From: Paralithodes platypus
Taxonomy: Eukaryota; Arthropoda; Malacostraca; Decapoda; Lithodidae
Assembly: GCA_032716605.1 (NCBI GenBank)
Contig: CM064539.1
Coordinates: 2,236,980-2,300,979 of the forward strand
Length of the DNA stretch: 64,000 nt
Direction of reading: 5' to 3'
Made by a program: the position numbers and the translations under genes. This document shows positions 1 to 10,441 of this stretch, piece by piece. The notes under the pieces are model-generated. The model had not been told where the DNA came from. It did no database searches and was given only the letters and a program-made list of their open reading frames with translations. Position 1 is the stretch's first letter; each line of letters opens with the position of its first letter.

Positions 1-1614
1 AGTGGCACTGGTTGAAGTGGCACTGGTTGAAGTAGCCACTGGTTGAGTTAGCACTGGTTAAAGTGGCACTGGTTGAAGTGGCCACTGGTTGAGTTAGCAC
101 TGGTTAACGTGGCACTGGTTGAAGTGGTCACTGGTTGAGTTAGCACTGGTTAAAGTGGCACTGGTTGAAGTAGCCACTGGTTGAGTTAGCACTGGTTAAA
201 GTGGCACTGGTTGAAGTGGCACTGGTTGAAGTGGTCACTGGTTGAGTTAGCACTGGTTAAAGTGGCACTGGTTGAAGTGGCCACTGGTTGAGTTAGCACT
301 GGTTAAAGTGGCACTGGTTGAAGTGGTCACTGGTTGAGTTAGCACTGGTTAAAGTGGCACTGGTTGAAGTGGCACTGGTTGAAGTGGTCACTGGTTGAGT
401 TAGCACTGGTTAAAGTGGCACTGGTTGAAGTGCCACTGGTTGAGTTAGCACTGGTTAAAGTGCACTGGTTGAAGTGGTCACTGGTTGAGTTAGCACTGGT
501 TAAAGTGGCACTGGTTGAAGTGGCCACTGGTTGAGTTAGCACTGGTTGAGTTAGCACTGGTTAAAGTGGCACTGGTTGAAGTGGCCACTGGTTGAGTTAG
601 CACTGGTTGAGTTAGCACTGGTTAAAGTGGCACTGGTTGAAGTGGCACTGGTTAAAGTGGCACTGGTTGAAGTGGCACTGGTTAAAGTGGCACTGGTTGA
701 AGTGGCACTGGTTGAGTTAGCACTGGTTGAGTTAGCACTGGTTAAAGTGGCACTGGTTGAAGTGGCCACTGGTTGAGTTAGCACTGGTTAAAGTGGCACT
801 GGTTGAAGTGGCACTGGTTAAAGTGGCACTGGTTGAAGTGGCCACTGGTTGAGTTAGCACTGGTTAAAGTGGCACTGGTTGAAGTGGCACTGGTTAAAGT
901 GGCACTGGTTGAAGTGGCCACTGGTTGAGTTAGCACTGGTTAAAGTGGCACTGGTTGAAGTGGCCACTGGTTGAGTTAGCACTGGTTAAAGTGGCACTGG
1001 TTGAAGTGGTCACTGGTTGAGTTAGCACTGGTTAAAGTGGCACTGGTTGAAGTGGCACTGGTTGAGTTAGCACTGGTTAAAGTGGCACTGGTTGAAGTGG
1101 TCACTGGTTGAAGTGGTCACTGGTTGAGTTAGCACTGGTTAAAGTGGCACTGGTTGAAGTGGCCACTGGTTGAAGTGGCCACTGGTTGAAGTGGTCACTG
1201 GTTGAGTTAGCACTGGTTAAAGTTAGCACTGGTTAAAGTGGCACTGGTTGAAGTGGCACTGGTTGAGTTAGCACTGGTTAAAGTGGCACTGGTTGAAGTG
1301 GCACTGGTTGAAGTGGTCACTGGTTGAGTTAGCACTGGTTAAAGTGGCACTGGTTGAAGTGGCACTGGTTGAGTTAGCACTGGTTAAAGTGGCACTGGTT
1401 GAAGTGGTCACTGGTTGAGTTAGCACTGGTTGAAGTGCCACTGGTTGAGTTAGCACTGGTTAAAGTGGCACTGGTTGAAGTGGCCACTGGTTGAGTTAGC
1501 ACTGGTTGAAGTGCCACTGGTTGAGTTAGCACTGGTTAAAGTGGCACTGGTTGAAGTGGTCACTGGTTGAGTTAGCACTGGTTAAAGTTAGCACTGGTTA
1601 AAGTGGCACTGGTT
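1..1614. repeat. 15-16 bp minisatellite (ACTGGTTGA family)
   Basis: About 100 tandem units of 15-16 bp alternate between AGTGGCACTGGTTGA, a 16-bp form with GGCCAC or GGTCAC, and GTTAGCACTGGTTAA. Higher-order blocks of 3-5 units recur, as expected of unequal exchange. The array runs off the left edge of the window. Open frames across it are periodic translations of the repeat, not genes. The same ACTGGTTGA word recurs in the inverted repeat near 3.7 kb. Confidence 0.97.
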
Positions 1615-1661
1615 CAACTGACCTGTCACCGAATTAATTACAAGAATGATTGATGATTACC

Positions 1662-2021
1662 TTAAGGGGGAGGTACTGGCTTTTTATGGACCCCCTTCTC
1701 CCTCATGTTTACCATATTAGTTTTGAGGTTTTAAGATTTTCGTGCCGTTAGTTTGTCACCTTTCGCCCTATTCTTTCGTCAATTTTAAGACCTTTCGTGC
1801 CATTTAGGTGTCGATTTTTTCTTGGCGAGTGCTAGCGAGCCTATAATTTTAGAAGGGACCGGCCGGGATAATTTTCTACCGAAAAATGTACACATTTATC
1901 TTGAAAGGGGGTCTAGGGGGTGTTTTTCTAAGCCTGATGGAGGTCTAGGGAGGAAATTCAAAAATATATTAATTAATAAATATTTCATATATAGACCAAA
2001 AACCAAGCACTACCCCCTTAA
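1662..2021 (+). mobile_element. MITE family A copy
   Basis: Starts TTAAGGGGGAGGT and ends CCCCCTTAA, with the family A internal words (CATTTAGGTGTCGATTTT, CGAAAAATGTACA). The hairpin region is shortened to ACCGGCCGGG and the core reads GCGAGTGCTAGCGAGC, so this is a diverged copy. Its last TTAA is also the first TTAA of the next element. Confidence 0.85.
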
Positions 2022-2350
2022 GGGGAGATTTCCACTCGAGGGATTTTTTCTTGACCCCTTTCTCCCTCATGTTTAGCCGCATTGCTTTTGAGATTTTAAG
2101 ACGTTCTCCCCATTAGTTTAGCGATTTTCAGAACTTTCGCCCCATTTCTGTCAATTTCAAGACCTTTCGTACCATTCAGGTGTCTGTTTTCCTGGCGAGC
2201 GATAGCGAGCCTGTAATTTAAGAGTAACCGGCCTTCGGTCGGGACATTTTTCTACCGAAAAATGTACAAATTTATCTTGAAAGGGGGCCAAGGGGGTGTA
2301 ATTTTAAGCTTAATAGAAGTCTAGGGAACAAACTAAAAACCTCCCCTTAA
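2018..2350 (+). mobile_element. MITE family A copy
   Basis: Near full-length copy with intact core GCGAGCGATAGCGAGC and hairpin ACCGGCCTTCGGTCGGG, ending CCTCCCCTTAA. It is joined head to tail with the preceding A copy through one TTAA, and its own right TTAA overlaps the TTA flank of the next foldback. Confidence 0.9.
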
Positions 2351-2563
2351 GCCGGTATCACACGAGAGCTTTTATAGTCAACATTCGATGATCAACAGTT
2401 TTATATCAACATTTCTGGAATATTTTGCACTGGTATCGGAAACTGTAGATTGATGGTGTGATGAATCAAAGAGACCGAAATACTTAAAATGTTGACCTCC
2501 TAAGCTGCCAGACCAGTGTTGAGGATAAATGTTGAGGGAAAAAGCGCTCGTGTGATACCGGCT
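2350..2563. mobile_element. Foldback MITE, PIF/Harbinger-like
   Basis: Inverted termini AGCCGGTATCACACGAG and CTCGTGTGATACCGGCT are flanked by TTA on both sides (2347-2349 and 2564-2566), a 3-bp duplication of the type known for PIF/Harbinger elements. No transposase is encoded. Assignment to a superfamily rests only on the flank and is tentative. Confidence 0.7.
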
Positions 2564-2611
2564 TTAGTGGGGTGCAATGACAAGAGACCAAAACTAATAG
2601 GGGTGAAGTCT

Positions 2612-2925
2612 ATCTCAGGAAGTTGGAGCCGTAAACATCGATATTAATAAAAAATGTAAGAATAATAGAAGTCTCTGATGGATCATATGGAACGTATGAA
2701 AAGCGAGAGAATGACTAAGAGGGTGTACGAGAGCGAGGTGGAGGGAGGGAGAGGTAGACCGAATGAGAGGTGGAAGGATGGAGTGAGGAAGTATATGAAC
2801 GAAGGCGGTGCTGGTTGGGGGGAGGGGCGTCGACGACAACCACGCTTTAGCTGGTAATTCTGCTAACTATCAACGTCTACAGCTCCAACTTCCTTGTAGA
2901 ACGAAACTCGCAAGTGGTCAATTAA
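2612..2925. mobile_element. Foldback family J, interrupted
   Basis: Left arm GGAAGTTGGAGCCGTAAACA and right arm GCTCCAACTTCCTTGTAGAA match the family J copy at 42746-42965. The middle is displaced by an RTE-like LINE fragment. Confidence 0.65.
2683..2829 (+). pseudogene. RTE-like LINE C-terminal fragment
   Basis: Forward translation reads MERMKSERMTKRVYESEVEG then GRGRPNERWKDGVRKYM. This resembles the C-terminal tail of RTE-type or related LINE proteins (HVERM...RMT..V...G.R.RGRP...W.DGV). It is a short 5'-truncated piece lodged in a foldback element. A second copy of the same region is near 38 kb. Confidence 0.6.
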
Positions 2926-3012
2926 TCGTTCAACTTCCAAAACTCCTCCCTAAAGTAAACAAGATCGTCTATGACTATGGAGAAGAAGAGTCATTCGTCC
3001 TCAATGACCTAT

Positions 3013-3014
<2 letters not shown>

Positions 3015-3104
<90 letters not shown>

Positions 3105-3108
3105 AAAG
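3015..3108. repeat. (GA)n microsatellite
   Basis: Uninterrupted GA dinucleotide run of about 90 bp. The RE-repeat reading frame across it is an artefact. Confidence 0.98.
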
Positions 3109-3232
3109 AGCGAGAAATTAAAGAGCAAGACAGAAATGAAAGAGAGAGAGAGAGAGAGTAAAAAGATGGCCAGCTTAAGTAAAGGTCATTGGCCCTTTAT
3201 TTTTAGACATCGATTCTTAACTTTGTCAAGGT

Positions 3233-3560
3233 TAAGAGGGTAGTAGTTATTTTTAGGTATATTTATATATTTATTTATTTATTAATTTTATAGTAACCTC
3301 GCTAGACCTACATCAATCTTTAAAAACACACCCTCTATCGTTCGCCAGGAAAACACACCCTCTATCGCTGGCCAGGAAAACACACCCTCTATCGCTCGCC
3401 AGGAAAACACACCCTCTATCGCTCGCCAGGAAAACACACCCTCTATCGCTCGCCAGGAAAACACACCCTCTATCGCTCGCCAGGAAAACACACCCTCTAT
3501 CGCTCGCCAGGAAAACACACCCTCTATCGCTCGCCAGGAAAACATAGACACCTCGAGATT
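3233..3560 (-). mobile_element. Degenerate family A copy with internal expansion
   Basis: The left end (TTAAGAGGGTAGTAGTT, then CTCGCTAGACCTACATCAA) matches reversed family A. The core TATCGCTCGCCAGGAAAA is expanded as an 8-copy array (3326-3541, 27-bp unit). Beyond the array only GACACCT of family A is recognisable, so the right half is lost. Confidence 0.8.
3326..3541. repeat. 27-bp tandem repeat inside a MITE
   Basis: Eight units of AAAACACACCCTCTATCGCT plus CGCCAGG, nearly identical. The unit fuses two non-adjacent pieces of family A (ACACCCTCTA and ATCGCTCGCCAGG), so the array arose after an internal deletion. The periodic frames across it are not genes. Confidence 0.95.
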
Positions 3561-3628
3561 CATAGGCGATATTCATACAAACAAGATTTTGTTTGTGTTT
3601 GTGATATAGTGTATGGTTCCATGTCATC

Positions 3629-3790
3629 TCAACCAGTAGACCATTTCAACCAGTAGCTCTCAACCAGTGCCAAATTAACCCAGACCAACCAAACCAGTGC
3701 CAAAATATAGTACTAACCTAACCTAACCTAACCGTATTGGTTGATTTGGTACTGGTTGAGAGCTACTGGTTGAAATGGTCTACTGGTTGA
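3629..3790. repeat. Inverted repeat with telomere-like loop
   Basis: Two 47-bp arms (3629-3675 and 3744-3790) are reverse complements with one mismatch; both carry the CAACCAGT/ACTGGTTG word. The 68-bp loop contains CTAACCTAACCTAACCTAACC, the arthropod telomere motif. Confidence 0.9.
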
Positions 3791-3865
3791 GTTGACCGGT
3801 CACCATAGTGTATGGGTGTATGGATAGAAAGAGGAATGCTTTGGAAAGGCAGACTGGAGTTGACC

Positions 3866-4201
3866 TTAAGGAGAGTTTTTTAGGTTGTTCCCTAGTCTTC
3901 AATCAAGCTTAAAATTACACCCTCTAGACCACCTTTCAAGATAAATTTGTAAATTTGTTGATAGACAAATTTCCCGGCCGAAGGCCGGTTCTTCATATAC
4001 AACAAGCTCGCTATCGCTCGCTAGGAAAAAATCGACACCTAAATGGCACGAAAGGTCTTAAAATTGACAGAAATGGGGCGAAAGTTCGTAAAATCGCCAA
4101 ACTAAAGGGGCAAACGTCCTAAAGTCTCAAAATCAATAGGGGTAAACATGAGGGAGGAAGGGGTTCAGAAAATAATCCCTCAAGTGGAAATCTCTCTTTA
4201 A
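3866..4201 (-). mobile_element. MITE family A copy
   Basis: TTAA at both ends, intact hairpin CCCGGCCGAAGGCCGG and core CTCGCTATCGCTCGC. The right end TCTCTCTTTAA has two changes from consensus. Confidence 0.9.
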
Positions 4202-4775
4202 TATTGATGATGCACGGAAAGAATCAGCTAGGGAGGCCACGTGATGAAACAGGAGTTCCAACTGTCCTTATCAACCACCCAGTACTTCCCGGGAGTACCG
4301 CCCTGTTCGGCTGGTGCCTACAATCTCCTCCTAACGGGGCTAACCTTAAGCTAAGGTACTCTGGATTTCGCTGTATCATGTAACCTTCATCTTCCACGAG
4401 ATGTGATATTATATTAAATACTCTAAATACAAATATATGTCTAGGAACTCTTCACCAAGATACTGTATATATTTTGTAACTTAATGTAAATAGTATGTAA
4501 TTTGACTTATTTCTGATTAAATTATATCCAGAAAGAAAACAGAAAAGCTGGATCCCTAACTACGCCGTCCCATGTGAGATTGTCTATTTATTTTGCATTA
4601 GTTATAACCAATCGAAAATCACCAGAGAAAACGGACTTCATACATTGTTTTCTGGTATAACTCTTTAAAAAAAAAACATGCCGTCTTTTTACCTTTGATT
4701 CTGGCTAAAGTTAGACGATTTTATGCAGTTTAATAAGGACCTATGTTATTCAGAGGGTTTATTGAAATTGTATAT
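4202..4775. other. Unassigned intergenic stretch
   Basis: No convincing gene. The first 200 bp are GC-richer and contain the short palindrome CCTTAAGCTAAGG; the remainder is AT-rich. It could be a retroelement 3' end but nothing in it decides this. Confidence 0.4.
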
Positions 4776-4789
4776 TCTGTTACCTCCAC

Positions 4790-5010
4790 CAACCGAATTT
4801 ACTCCTAAACTCAATTAATGAAACCAACAAATACATGTGGCAGTCCAAGGATTCGAACCTAGGATGCTCACACCGTTCTTAACATCAATCATCAGTTACA
4901 AACCCCAATGTACTTGAATAAACTAATGAAAACATATGGTCCTCCCGGCATTCGAACTCGGGATACCACACCCAGAACATAAGCACCTTAACCATTACAC
5001 CACCAACACA
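4790..5010 (-). mobile_element. tRNA-derived SINE, dimeric
   Basis: Read on the minus strand it has an A-box-like GGTGTAATGGTTAAGG, a B-box-like GAGTTCGAATGCC, then about 90 bp later a second B-box-like GGTTCGAATCC. Two tRNA-like modules in one unit suggest a dimeric SINE. Related copies are near 35.0, 42.5, 45.8, 48.0 and 49.4 kb. Confidence 0.75.
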
Positions 5011-5267
5011 TATACCCATTTGAGTCCTAGAGGTAGATTATAAACTAAAGAAAAGCGTCTAATGGTAACCAGAATGTGATGAAAGTCGCGTAACGGTAGT
5101 GAAGGGGTTAGCATGTAGGAAAGCTAACAGACACGTTCAATGTTCCTTTATACAGTATTTAACTTTGATTCTTCAGTTTATCAAGATTGAAAACAGTTCA
5201 GAGAAAGGATGGAAAATCAAGCTTTTCAGTCTCAGCTTACATAGAGACAAGATTCACACATTAGAAG

Positions 5268-5390
5268 AAACCGGCCTTCGGCCGGATAATTGTTCTACCG
5301 AAAAATGTACAAATATATATCGATGGGGGTTCTTGGGGGTATTTTATTTAAAGCTTGATGAGGGTCTAGAAAGCAAACTAATGTCCATGT
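5268..5390 (+). mobile_element. Family A right-half fragment
   Basis: Begins at the hairpin ACCGGCCTTCGGCCGG and continues through CTACCGAAAAATGTACAAAT to the GGTCTAG motif; no right TTAA. Confidence 0.7.
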
Positions 5391-5418
5391 CACGCACAAC
5401 ACAGTCAAACACACAAAC

Positions 5419-5535
5419 AAACTATTATTATTTTTATTATTAGTACTACACCTCAAGCAAATGCCTCCTTCCCTTTCTTATTATTATTATCATTATTATC
5501 AACAACTATTATTATTATTACTATTATTTCTATAC
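5419..5535. repeat. Imperfect (ATT)n microsatellite
   Basis: ATT/TTA trinucleotide runs interrupted by two copies of a CTCCAGCAAATGCCTCC-like sequence. Confidence 0.85.
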
Positions 5536-5853
5536 CTCCAGCAAATGCCTCCAGCAACCTGCTTGACACTCTCGCGCGATCAATAGCCTTCGACGTAGCA
5601 AGCCTACTTTTCCTCATTTACCACCTCAAAAACCGAATGTCACGCGTCGAGATTTAACTAGGACTTAGTGGAAGGGTCGGTCCTGGTCTGGGTACTCACC
5701 AAAAGGACGGAGAGGCGTGGGGGAGGGGTACAAGACCGGTGAAGTAAAGACGGAGCTCGAGGTTCGAGGGGAGTCCACCAGCTGCTACTAAGGGTTATAG
5801 GGTGGAATGCTTGTGGCCGCGTCCGATTCCCTGGCTAGAGCTACGGCTTCCAC
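5536..5853. other. Unassigned GC-richer stretch
   Basis: No frame here is long enough to call. There is a GGTGAGTAC-like donor sequence on the minus strand near 5695 but no supportable exon next to it. Confidence 0.3.
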
Positions 5854-6067
5854 TTAACCCGTGCAGTTCCAGGGACGTCCTTTTAGACATATTCTGGCAA
5901 CTATTAGACGATTAAATTCAGCTTAGCAAGGACCTCTAGCAATAATTACGCTTCAAACTACCTCAATCAACCCTTTTAACTACCACAGATCCTTCTTAAG
6001 CTGCATAATATCGTCTAAATATAGCTAGAATAAAATATAGCACACGTCGCTGGTACTCAAAGGGTTG
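5854..6067. mobile_element. MITE family B copy
   Basis: TTAACCCGTGCAGTTCCAGG at the left and GGTACTCAAAGGGTTGA at the right form the TIR pair; inner arms AGACGATTAAATTCAGCTTA and AAGCTGCATAATATCGTCT pair as in all B copies. The right TTAA has mutated to TTGA. Confidence 0.85.
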
Positions 6068-6082
6068 AGGGCTCCATGTTTT

Positions 6083-6300
6083 TTGTTTTTTTCGGGACCC
6101 CCTTCGCCCTCATGTTTAACATATTTGTTAAGAGAGTTTAAGACGTTCGGACCTTTAGTTTGGCGATTTTGAGACCTTTCGCCTCATTTCTCTGTCAAAA
6201 TTAAGACTTTTCGTGCCATTTAGGTGGCGATATTTTCCTGGCGAGCGAGAACGAGCCTGAAATTTTAAGAGGAATCACCCTTCGGCTTGGACATTTAGAT
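6083..6300 (+). mobile_element. Family A left-half fragment
   Basis: Carries CCCTCATGTTTAA, the repeated ATTTTGAGACCTTTCG words and CTGGCGAGCGAGAACGAGCC, then decays into C(15)A(17) homopolymers at about 6311-6340. Confidence 0.75.
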
Positions 6301-6344
6301 ATATACACATCCCCCCCCCCCCCCCAAAAAAAAAAAAAAAACTC

Positions 6345-6481
6345 TACCCACCTAAACGACTTATCTTAGCTTAGGAAGGACCCCTAGGACTTAGAACGAT
6401 GCTTCCTAAACTGAATAAAATCGTCAAATAATAGCCTGAATATAATGAAAAATCAGTGTCACGTTATACTGAAAGGGTTAA
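6345..6481. mobile_element. Family B remnant
   Basis: Contains CTTAGCTTAGGAAGGA and CTAAACTGAATAAAATCGTC arms and the right terminus GAAAGGGTTAA. The left terminus is lost. Its terminal TTAA is shared with the following A copy. Confidence 0.7.
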
Positions 6482-6813
6482 GGGGAGATTTCCACTTGAG
6501 ATATTTTTTTCTGGACCCCTTTCTCCCTCATGTTTAGCCCCATTGCTTTTGAGATTTTAAGACGTTCGCCCTAGTAGTTTGGACATTTTAATACATTTTG
6601 ACCCATTACTGTCAATTTTAAGACCTTTCGTGCCATGAAGGTGTCGAATTTTTCCTGGCGAGCGATAGCGAGCCTGTAATTTAAGAGCAACCGGCCTCCG
6701 GCCGGGACATTTTTTTACCGAAAAATGTACAAATTTATCTTCACAGGAGGTCTAGGGGGTATAATTTTAAGCTTAATGAAAACGTAGGGACCAAACTAAA
6801 TACCTCCCCTTAA
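6478..6813 (+). mobile_element. MITE family A copy
   Basis: Full-length, TTAAGGGGAGATTTCC to ACCTCCCCTTAA, with intact core and hairpin ACCGGCCTCCGGCCGGG. Shares a TTAA with a neighbour at both ends. Confidence 0.93.
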
Positions 6814-7188
6814 GGGGGTAGTGCTTGGTTTTTGGTCTATATATTTATTTATTAATTTATTTTTTTAGTTTCCTCGCTAGACCTCCATCGAGCCTAGAAA
6901 AACACCCCCTAGACACCCCCCCCCCCCCCCCCTATCAAGATAAATGTGTACATTTTTCGGTTGAAATATTCGGTCGGGTTCCTTCTAAAAATTAGAGGCT
7001 CGCTTTCGCTCGCTAGAAAAAAATCGACACCTAAATGGCACGAAAGTTCTTAATGTTAACAACAACAAAATGAGGCGAAAAGTCTCAAAATCGCCAAACT
7101 AACGGAACGAACGTCTTAAAACCTCAAAACTAATATGCTAAACATGAGGGAGAAGGGGGTCCATAAAAAGCGAGTACTACCCCCTTAA
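6810..7188 (-). mobile_element. MITE family A copy, long variant
   Basis: The 379-bp variant has termini TTAAGGGGGTAGTGCTTGG and GTACTACCCCCTTAA, an internal poly-C(16) tract, and an eroded hairpin (TTCGGTCGGG). It is joined tail to tail with the previous A copy through one TTAA. Confidence 0.9.
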
Positions 7189-7229
7189 ACCTATTAAATA
7201 CCGAGAGAGAACTTTTCAAGACCTTTCCT

Positions 7230-7480
7230 TCTTTCGCGGCAATAGTTTGGAGATTTTAGGACGTTTCAACCCATTAGTTTGTCTGAAATCGTCTAATGAC
7301 AGCCAGAATAAACTGTCATAATGCATCATAATCTTCAAAGGGATAATTTGTCCCAATATCAAGACCTTTCGTGCCATTTAGGTGTCGATTTTTTCCTGGC
7401 GAGCGATAGCGAGCCTGTAATTTTAAAAGAAACCGGAGTATCGAAAAATGTACAAATTTTATCTGGGGAATCTTAAGAGG
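7230..7480 (+). mobile_element. Family A/B mosaic remnant
   Basis: A words (AAGACCTTTCGTGCCATTTA, GCGAGCGATAGCGAGCC) surround a B arm (AATCGTCTAATGACAGCCAG), so one element was broken by the other and then decayed. Confidence 0.6.
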
Positions 7481-7565
7481 GTTAACCCTTTCTGTATCAG
7501 CGACGTCATTTTGATTGTATTACACTTACATTTAGACGAACTTTATGAAGCTTAGGAAGGATATT

Positions 7566-7933
7566 CCGGGTGGATGAGACTCGTTAGCCTTGGTCGGCAA
7601 CCCATCTAGGGGAGACAACCTTATACAAATCCGGGTGGATGGGACTCGTCAGCCTTGGTCGGCAACCTGTCTAGGGGAGTAAACCTGATACAAATCCGTA
7701 CTGCTTATCTAAGTGTAAGGCAGGTTAATGGATGGACTAGCCGAACACCACTGTAGAAAAATAGTGCTAACAAGATACATAGAGGACCTTGGGGTCGGAC
7801 GAACCTTAAATTGAGTGGTCAATCCTGTAAGTCCTTCAGTAAACTGGCATGGGTTGTCCCTCTTACAGGGGATAGGTCCACTTGGGGGCCTTCTGTGTAT
7901 GGCCACCCTCATTAAGGAGAGTAAGGCGTCCGG
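7566..7933 (+). mobile_element. LINE-like fragment with 65-bp direct repeat
   Basis: Two 65-bp copies starting CCGGGTGGATGGGACTCGTC (7566 and 7631) are followed by unique sequence and a (GATA)n tail at 7935-7954. Such a tail suggests a LINE or SINE 3' end. I cannot name the family. Confidence 0.5.
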
Positions 7934-8000
7934 CAATAGATAGATAGATAGATAGGATGTATGGTAGCTAAAAGGATTAATCGAGAGAGTCTGCAGCCCT

Positions 8001-8325
8001 TTAAGGGGAGGTTTTTAGTGTGTTTCCTAGACTTCCATCAAGCTTGAAATTACACCCCCATGACCCTCTTTCAAGATAAATTTGTACATTTTTCGGTAGA
8101 AAATGTCCCGGCCGAAGGCCGAATCCTCTTAAATTACAGGCTCGCTATCGCTCGCCAGGAAAAAATCGTCACCTGAATGGCACGAAAGGTCTTAAAATGG
8201 AGTGAAAGTTCTTAAAATCGCCAAACTAACGGGGCGAACGTTTTATATTATCAAAAGCAATGGGGCTAAACATGAGGGAGAAAGGGGTCCAGAAAAAAAT
8301 CCCTCAAGTGGACATCTCCCCTTAA
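8001..8325 (-). mobile_element. MITE family A copy
   Basis: TTAAGGGGAGG to CTCCCCTTAA with intact hairpin CCCGGCCGAAGGCCG; inserted inside the B copy around it. Confidence 0.93.
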
Positions 8326-8498
8326 GAGATAGACGTCCTTCCTATGCTGAATAAAATCGTCTAGTAATTGCCAGCATAAAGTACAAGAGACGTGGCCGGT
8401 AGAGGAGGGGTTGAATACGCACCAATATTATCCAATATATAATAATCATGTGTCACCGTTTTCTTTGTCAGTTTTTTTATGGGAGATACTCAGGTATT

Positions 8499-8852
8499 TT
8501 AAGGGGCCCCACCTCGCTTTTTTCTCTTTCTCTCCCCCTCTCTTTGGCTTGTATCCATTCAGCCCCATTGACCCTACTGTTTTAAGACGTTTATCCCCTG
8601 GCGAGCGGGAGCGAGCCAGCATATATAAATCTTTATTTTGACAGCAAGCTACATTTTTTTATAGAAAAATTTCTCCGGCGAAGCCGGATTTCTCCATACA
8701 ATGCGGGCTTGCTATCGCTCGCCAGAAAGATATCGACACCTAGATGGGGATAAACGTCTTAAAACAGTTGGCTGAGTGGGGCCGAATGGATACAAGCCAG
8801 GGAAATAGAGAAAAGGAGAGAAAGATAAATAAAAGTCGGTGACCCCCCTTAA
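8499..8852 (-). mobile_element. MITE family C copy (foldback)
   Basis: Starts TTAAGGGGCCCCACCTCGC and ends CGGTGACCCCCCTTAA; halves pair through most of the length around the loop CTCCGGCGAAGCCGG. CTTGTATCCATTC on the left mirrors GAATGGATACAAG on the right. Confidence 0.92.
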
Positions 8853-9007
8853 TGAATTCCAAGTTCAACTCCTTGAGGATCATGACTCGTTTTGACAGTT
8901 TATTGTGGCTATCATTAGACGATTTTATTCAGAGTAGGAAGGGTGTATATGGATGTCAGAGGGTTCATTGAGATCGTCTTTACCCTTTTAATTCTCACAG
9001 TTCCTTC

Positions 9008-9220
9008 TTAACCCTTTGAAGCTCTGACGCGTTTTAGCAGTTTATTTTGGCTATCAATAGACGATTGTATGCAGCTTAGGAAGTATCTGTGGGTATTAAA
9101 AGGGTAAATACTATCTCAACCAACCCTTTGACTTCCATATACCGTTACTAATCTGAATAAAATCGCCTAATAGTAGCTAGAAACAGAACAGAAACGCTTA
9201 TTGGAGCCTGAAAGGGTTAA
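9008..9220. mobile_element. MITE family B copy
   Basis: TTAACCCTTTGAAGCTCTGA to GGAGCCTGAAAGGGTTAA, 213 bp. The right 32 bp are the subfamily sequence that became the minisatellite at 52305-54000. Confidence 0.92.
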
Positions 9221-9581
9221 GGGGACAGTGGTTATTTTAGGGGGGTCTATTTATATATTCATTTATTGTTTAGTTTCCTCGCTAGACCTTCAAGCTTAAA
9301 AAACACTTATCAGACCCTCCTTCAAGATAAGTTTGTACATTTTTCGGTAGAAAAATCTCCCGGCCAAAAGCTGGTTTTTCTAATCATTACAGGCTTGCCA
9401 TCGCTCGTCAGGAAAAAATCGACACCTAAATGGCACGAAAAATCTTTATATTGATATAGAAATGGGACGAAAGGTTATAAAATCGACAAACTAATGTGGC
9501 GAACGTCTTAAAATCTGAACACTAATGGGGCTAAACATGAGGAAGAAGGGGGGACCATAAAAACAATCCATCTACCCTTAA
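9217..9581 (-). mobile_element. MITE family A copy
   Basis: TTAAGGGGACAGTGG to CTACCCTTAA. Shares its left TTAA with the preceding B and its right TTAA with the following B; the hairpin has decayed. Confidence 0.88.
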
Positions 9582-9790
9582 CCCCTTCTGTACCGGCGAC
9601 ATATATTTACTTTCTTCTGGCTACTATTAGACGATTTTATTCAGTTTAAAAAGGGCCTCCAGCAATTAACAGGCTTGGAACTATCTCAATTTACCCTTTA
9701 TACTGCCACAGATCCTTCTTAAACTGCCCAAAATCGTCTAAATATAGCTAGAATAAAACGAAAAAGACGTCGCGGTACAGAAGGGGTTAA
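9578..9790. mobile_element. MITE family B copy
   Basis: TTAACCCCTTCTGTACCGGC to GGTACAGAAGGGGTTAA, a clean TIR pair of 16-17 bp with paired inner arms. Confidence 0.93.
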
Positions 9791-9859
9791 GCTGTATATA
9801 ATCGCCTAATGATAGCCAAAACAAACAGTCCAAGTACGTCATGGACCTTAAAGGGTTAA

Positions 9860-10441
9860 TGATACCAATACAGACTAATAACACACAACAAAGCCACTCC
9901 AACAGCTTCCTCTCTCTCCTACATCAACACCCCTTCTCCGGGTTCTTCCCTCTCAACACTCACTAATAACACACATAAAGCCACACTTCTGTATCAGCTC
10001 CAAAATATAATAGTTAGTCATTAAAATATAATTTTCTTTGAAGGGCAATGAAAGAAAACGATAATATTTTATTGGTAATCTTTTCTAAATCTTCGAAAAT
10101 CTAAATATTTATATTATTATGCCATAATTAATTTTACTTTTTATTATGAATAACGCAACGATTTGATTTATTAAAGGGAAAATCGAATTAACATAGCATC
10201 TAAATATTGTGTTCTGAAAACTTTAATATTTTGCAACATATTTTTGCAAAACTCTCTTCATCAGACTTCCCTTGCGCTACGTCGTTGTGTTAACATATCC
10301 TGTGTAAGCTAGTGAGTGTTGTTCCTTAATAGTGATCGAAAAGTGCCCATTTGGTTGATTCGTCCACGCTATTATACGTGTAGGACCCTACCCTTTATAG
10401 ATAATTGTGGTTTGTGGTAATAAAGGGTTATATAAGCAAAA
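9860..10441 (+). other. AT-rich upstream region of the orphan gene
   Basis: No mobile element is recognised, unlike the flanks. The last 200 bp before the ATG are the likely 5' UTR and promoter area. A TATATAAG-like word lies only about 12 bp before the start codon, too close to act as a TATA box for that ATG. No clear splice acceptor is seen. Confidence 0.4.

Larger units (their letters stand above)
7482..8414. mobile_element. MITE family B copy, twice interrupted
   Basis: The left third (TTAACCCTTTCTGTATCAGC to CTTAGGAAGGATA) and right third (GTCCTTCCTATGCTGAATAA to GAGGGGTTGA) are separated by a LINE-like insertion and a complete A element. Rejoined on paper they give a normal B length. 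Confidence 0.75.
8866..9859. mobile_element. MITE family B copy split by three MITEs
   Basis: Left half (TCATTAGACGATTTTATTCA and onward) and right half (ATAATCGCCTAATGATAGCC to AAAGGGTTAA) are separated by a B-A-B chain inserted at one TTAA. Confidence 0.7.

Noticed and set aside
3288..3627. FSWRAIEGV repeat protein
   Set aside because: Translation of a 27-bp tandem repeat within a decayed MITE.
7709..7936. 75-codon minus-strand frame
   Set aside because: Antisense of a LINE-like fragment nested in a B element; no independent support.
10425..10440. TATATAAG as a TATA box for the orphan gene
   Set aside because: Only about 12 bp before the ATG, leaving no room for a transcription start and leader.
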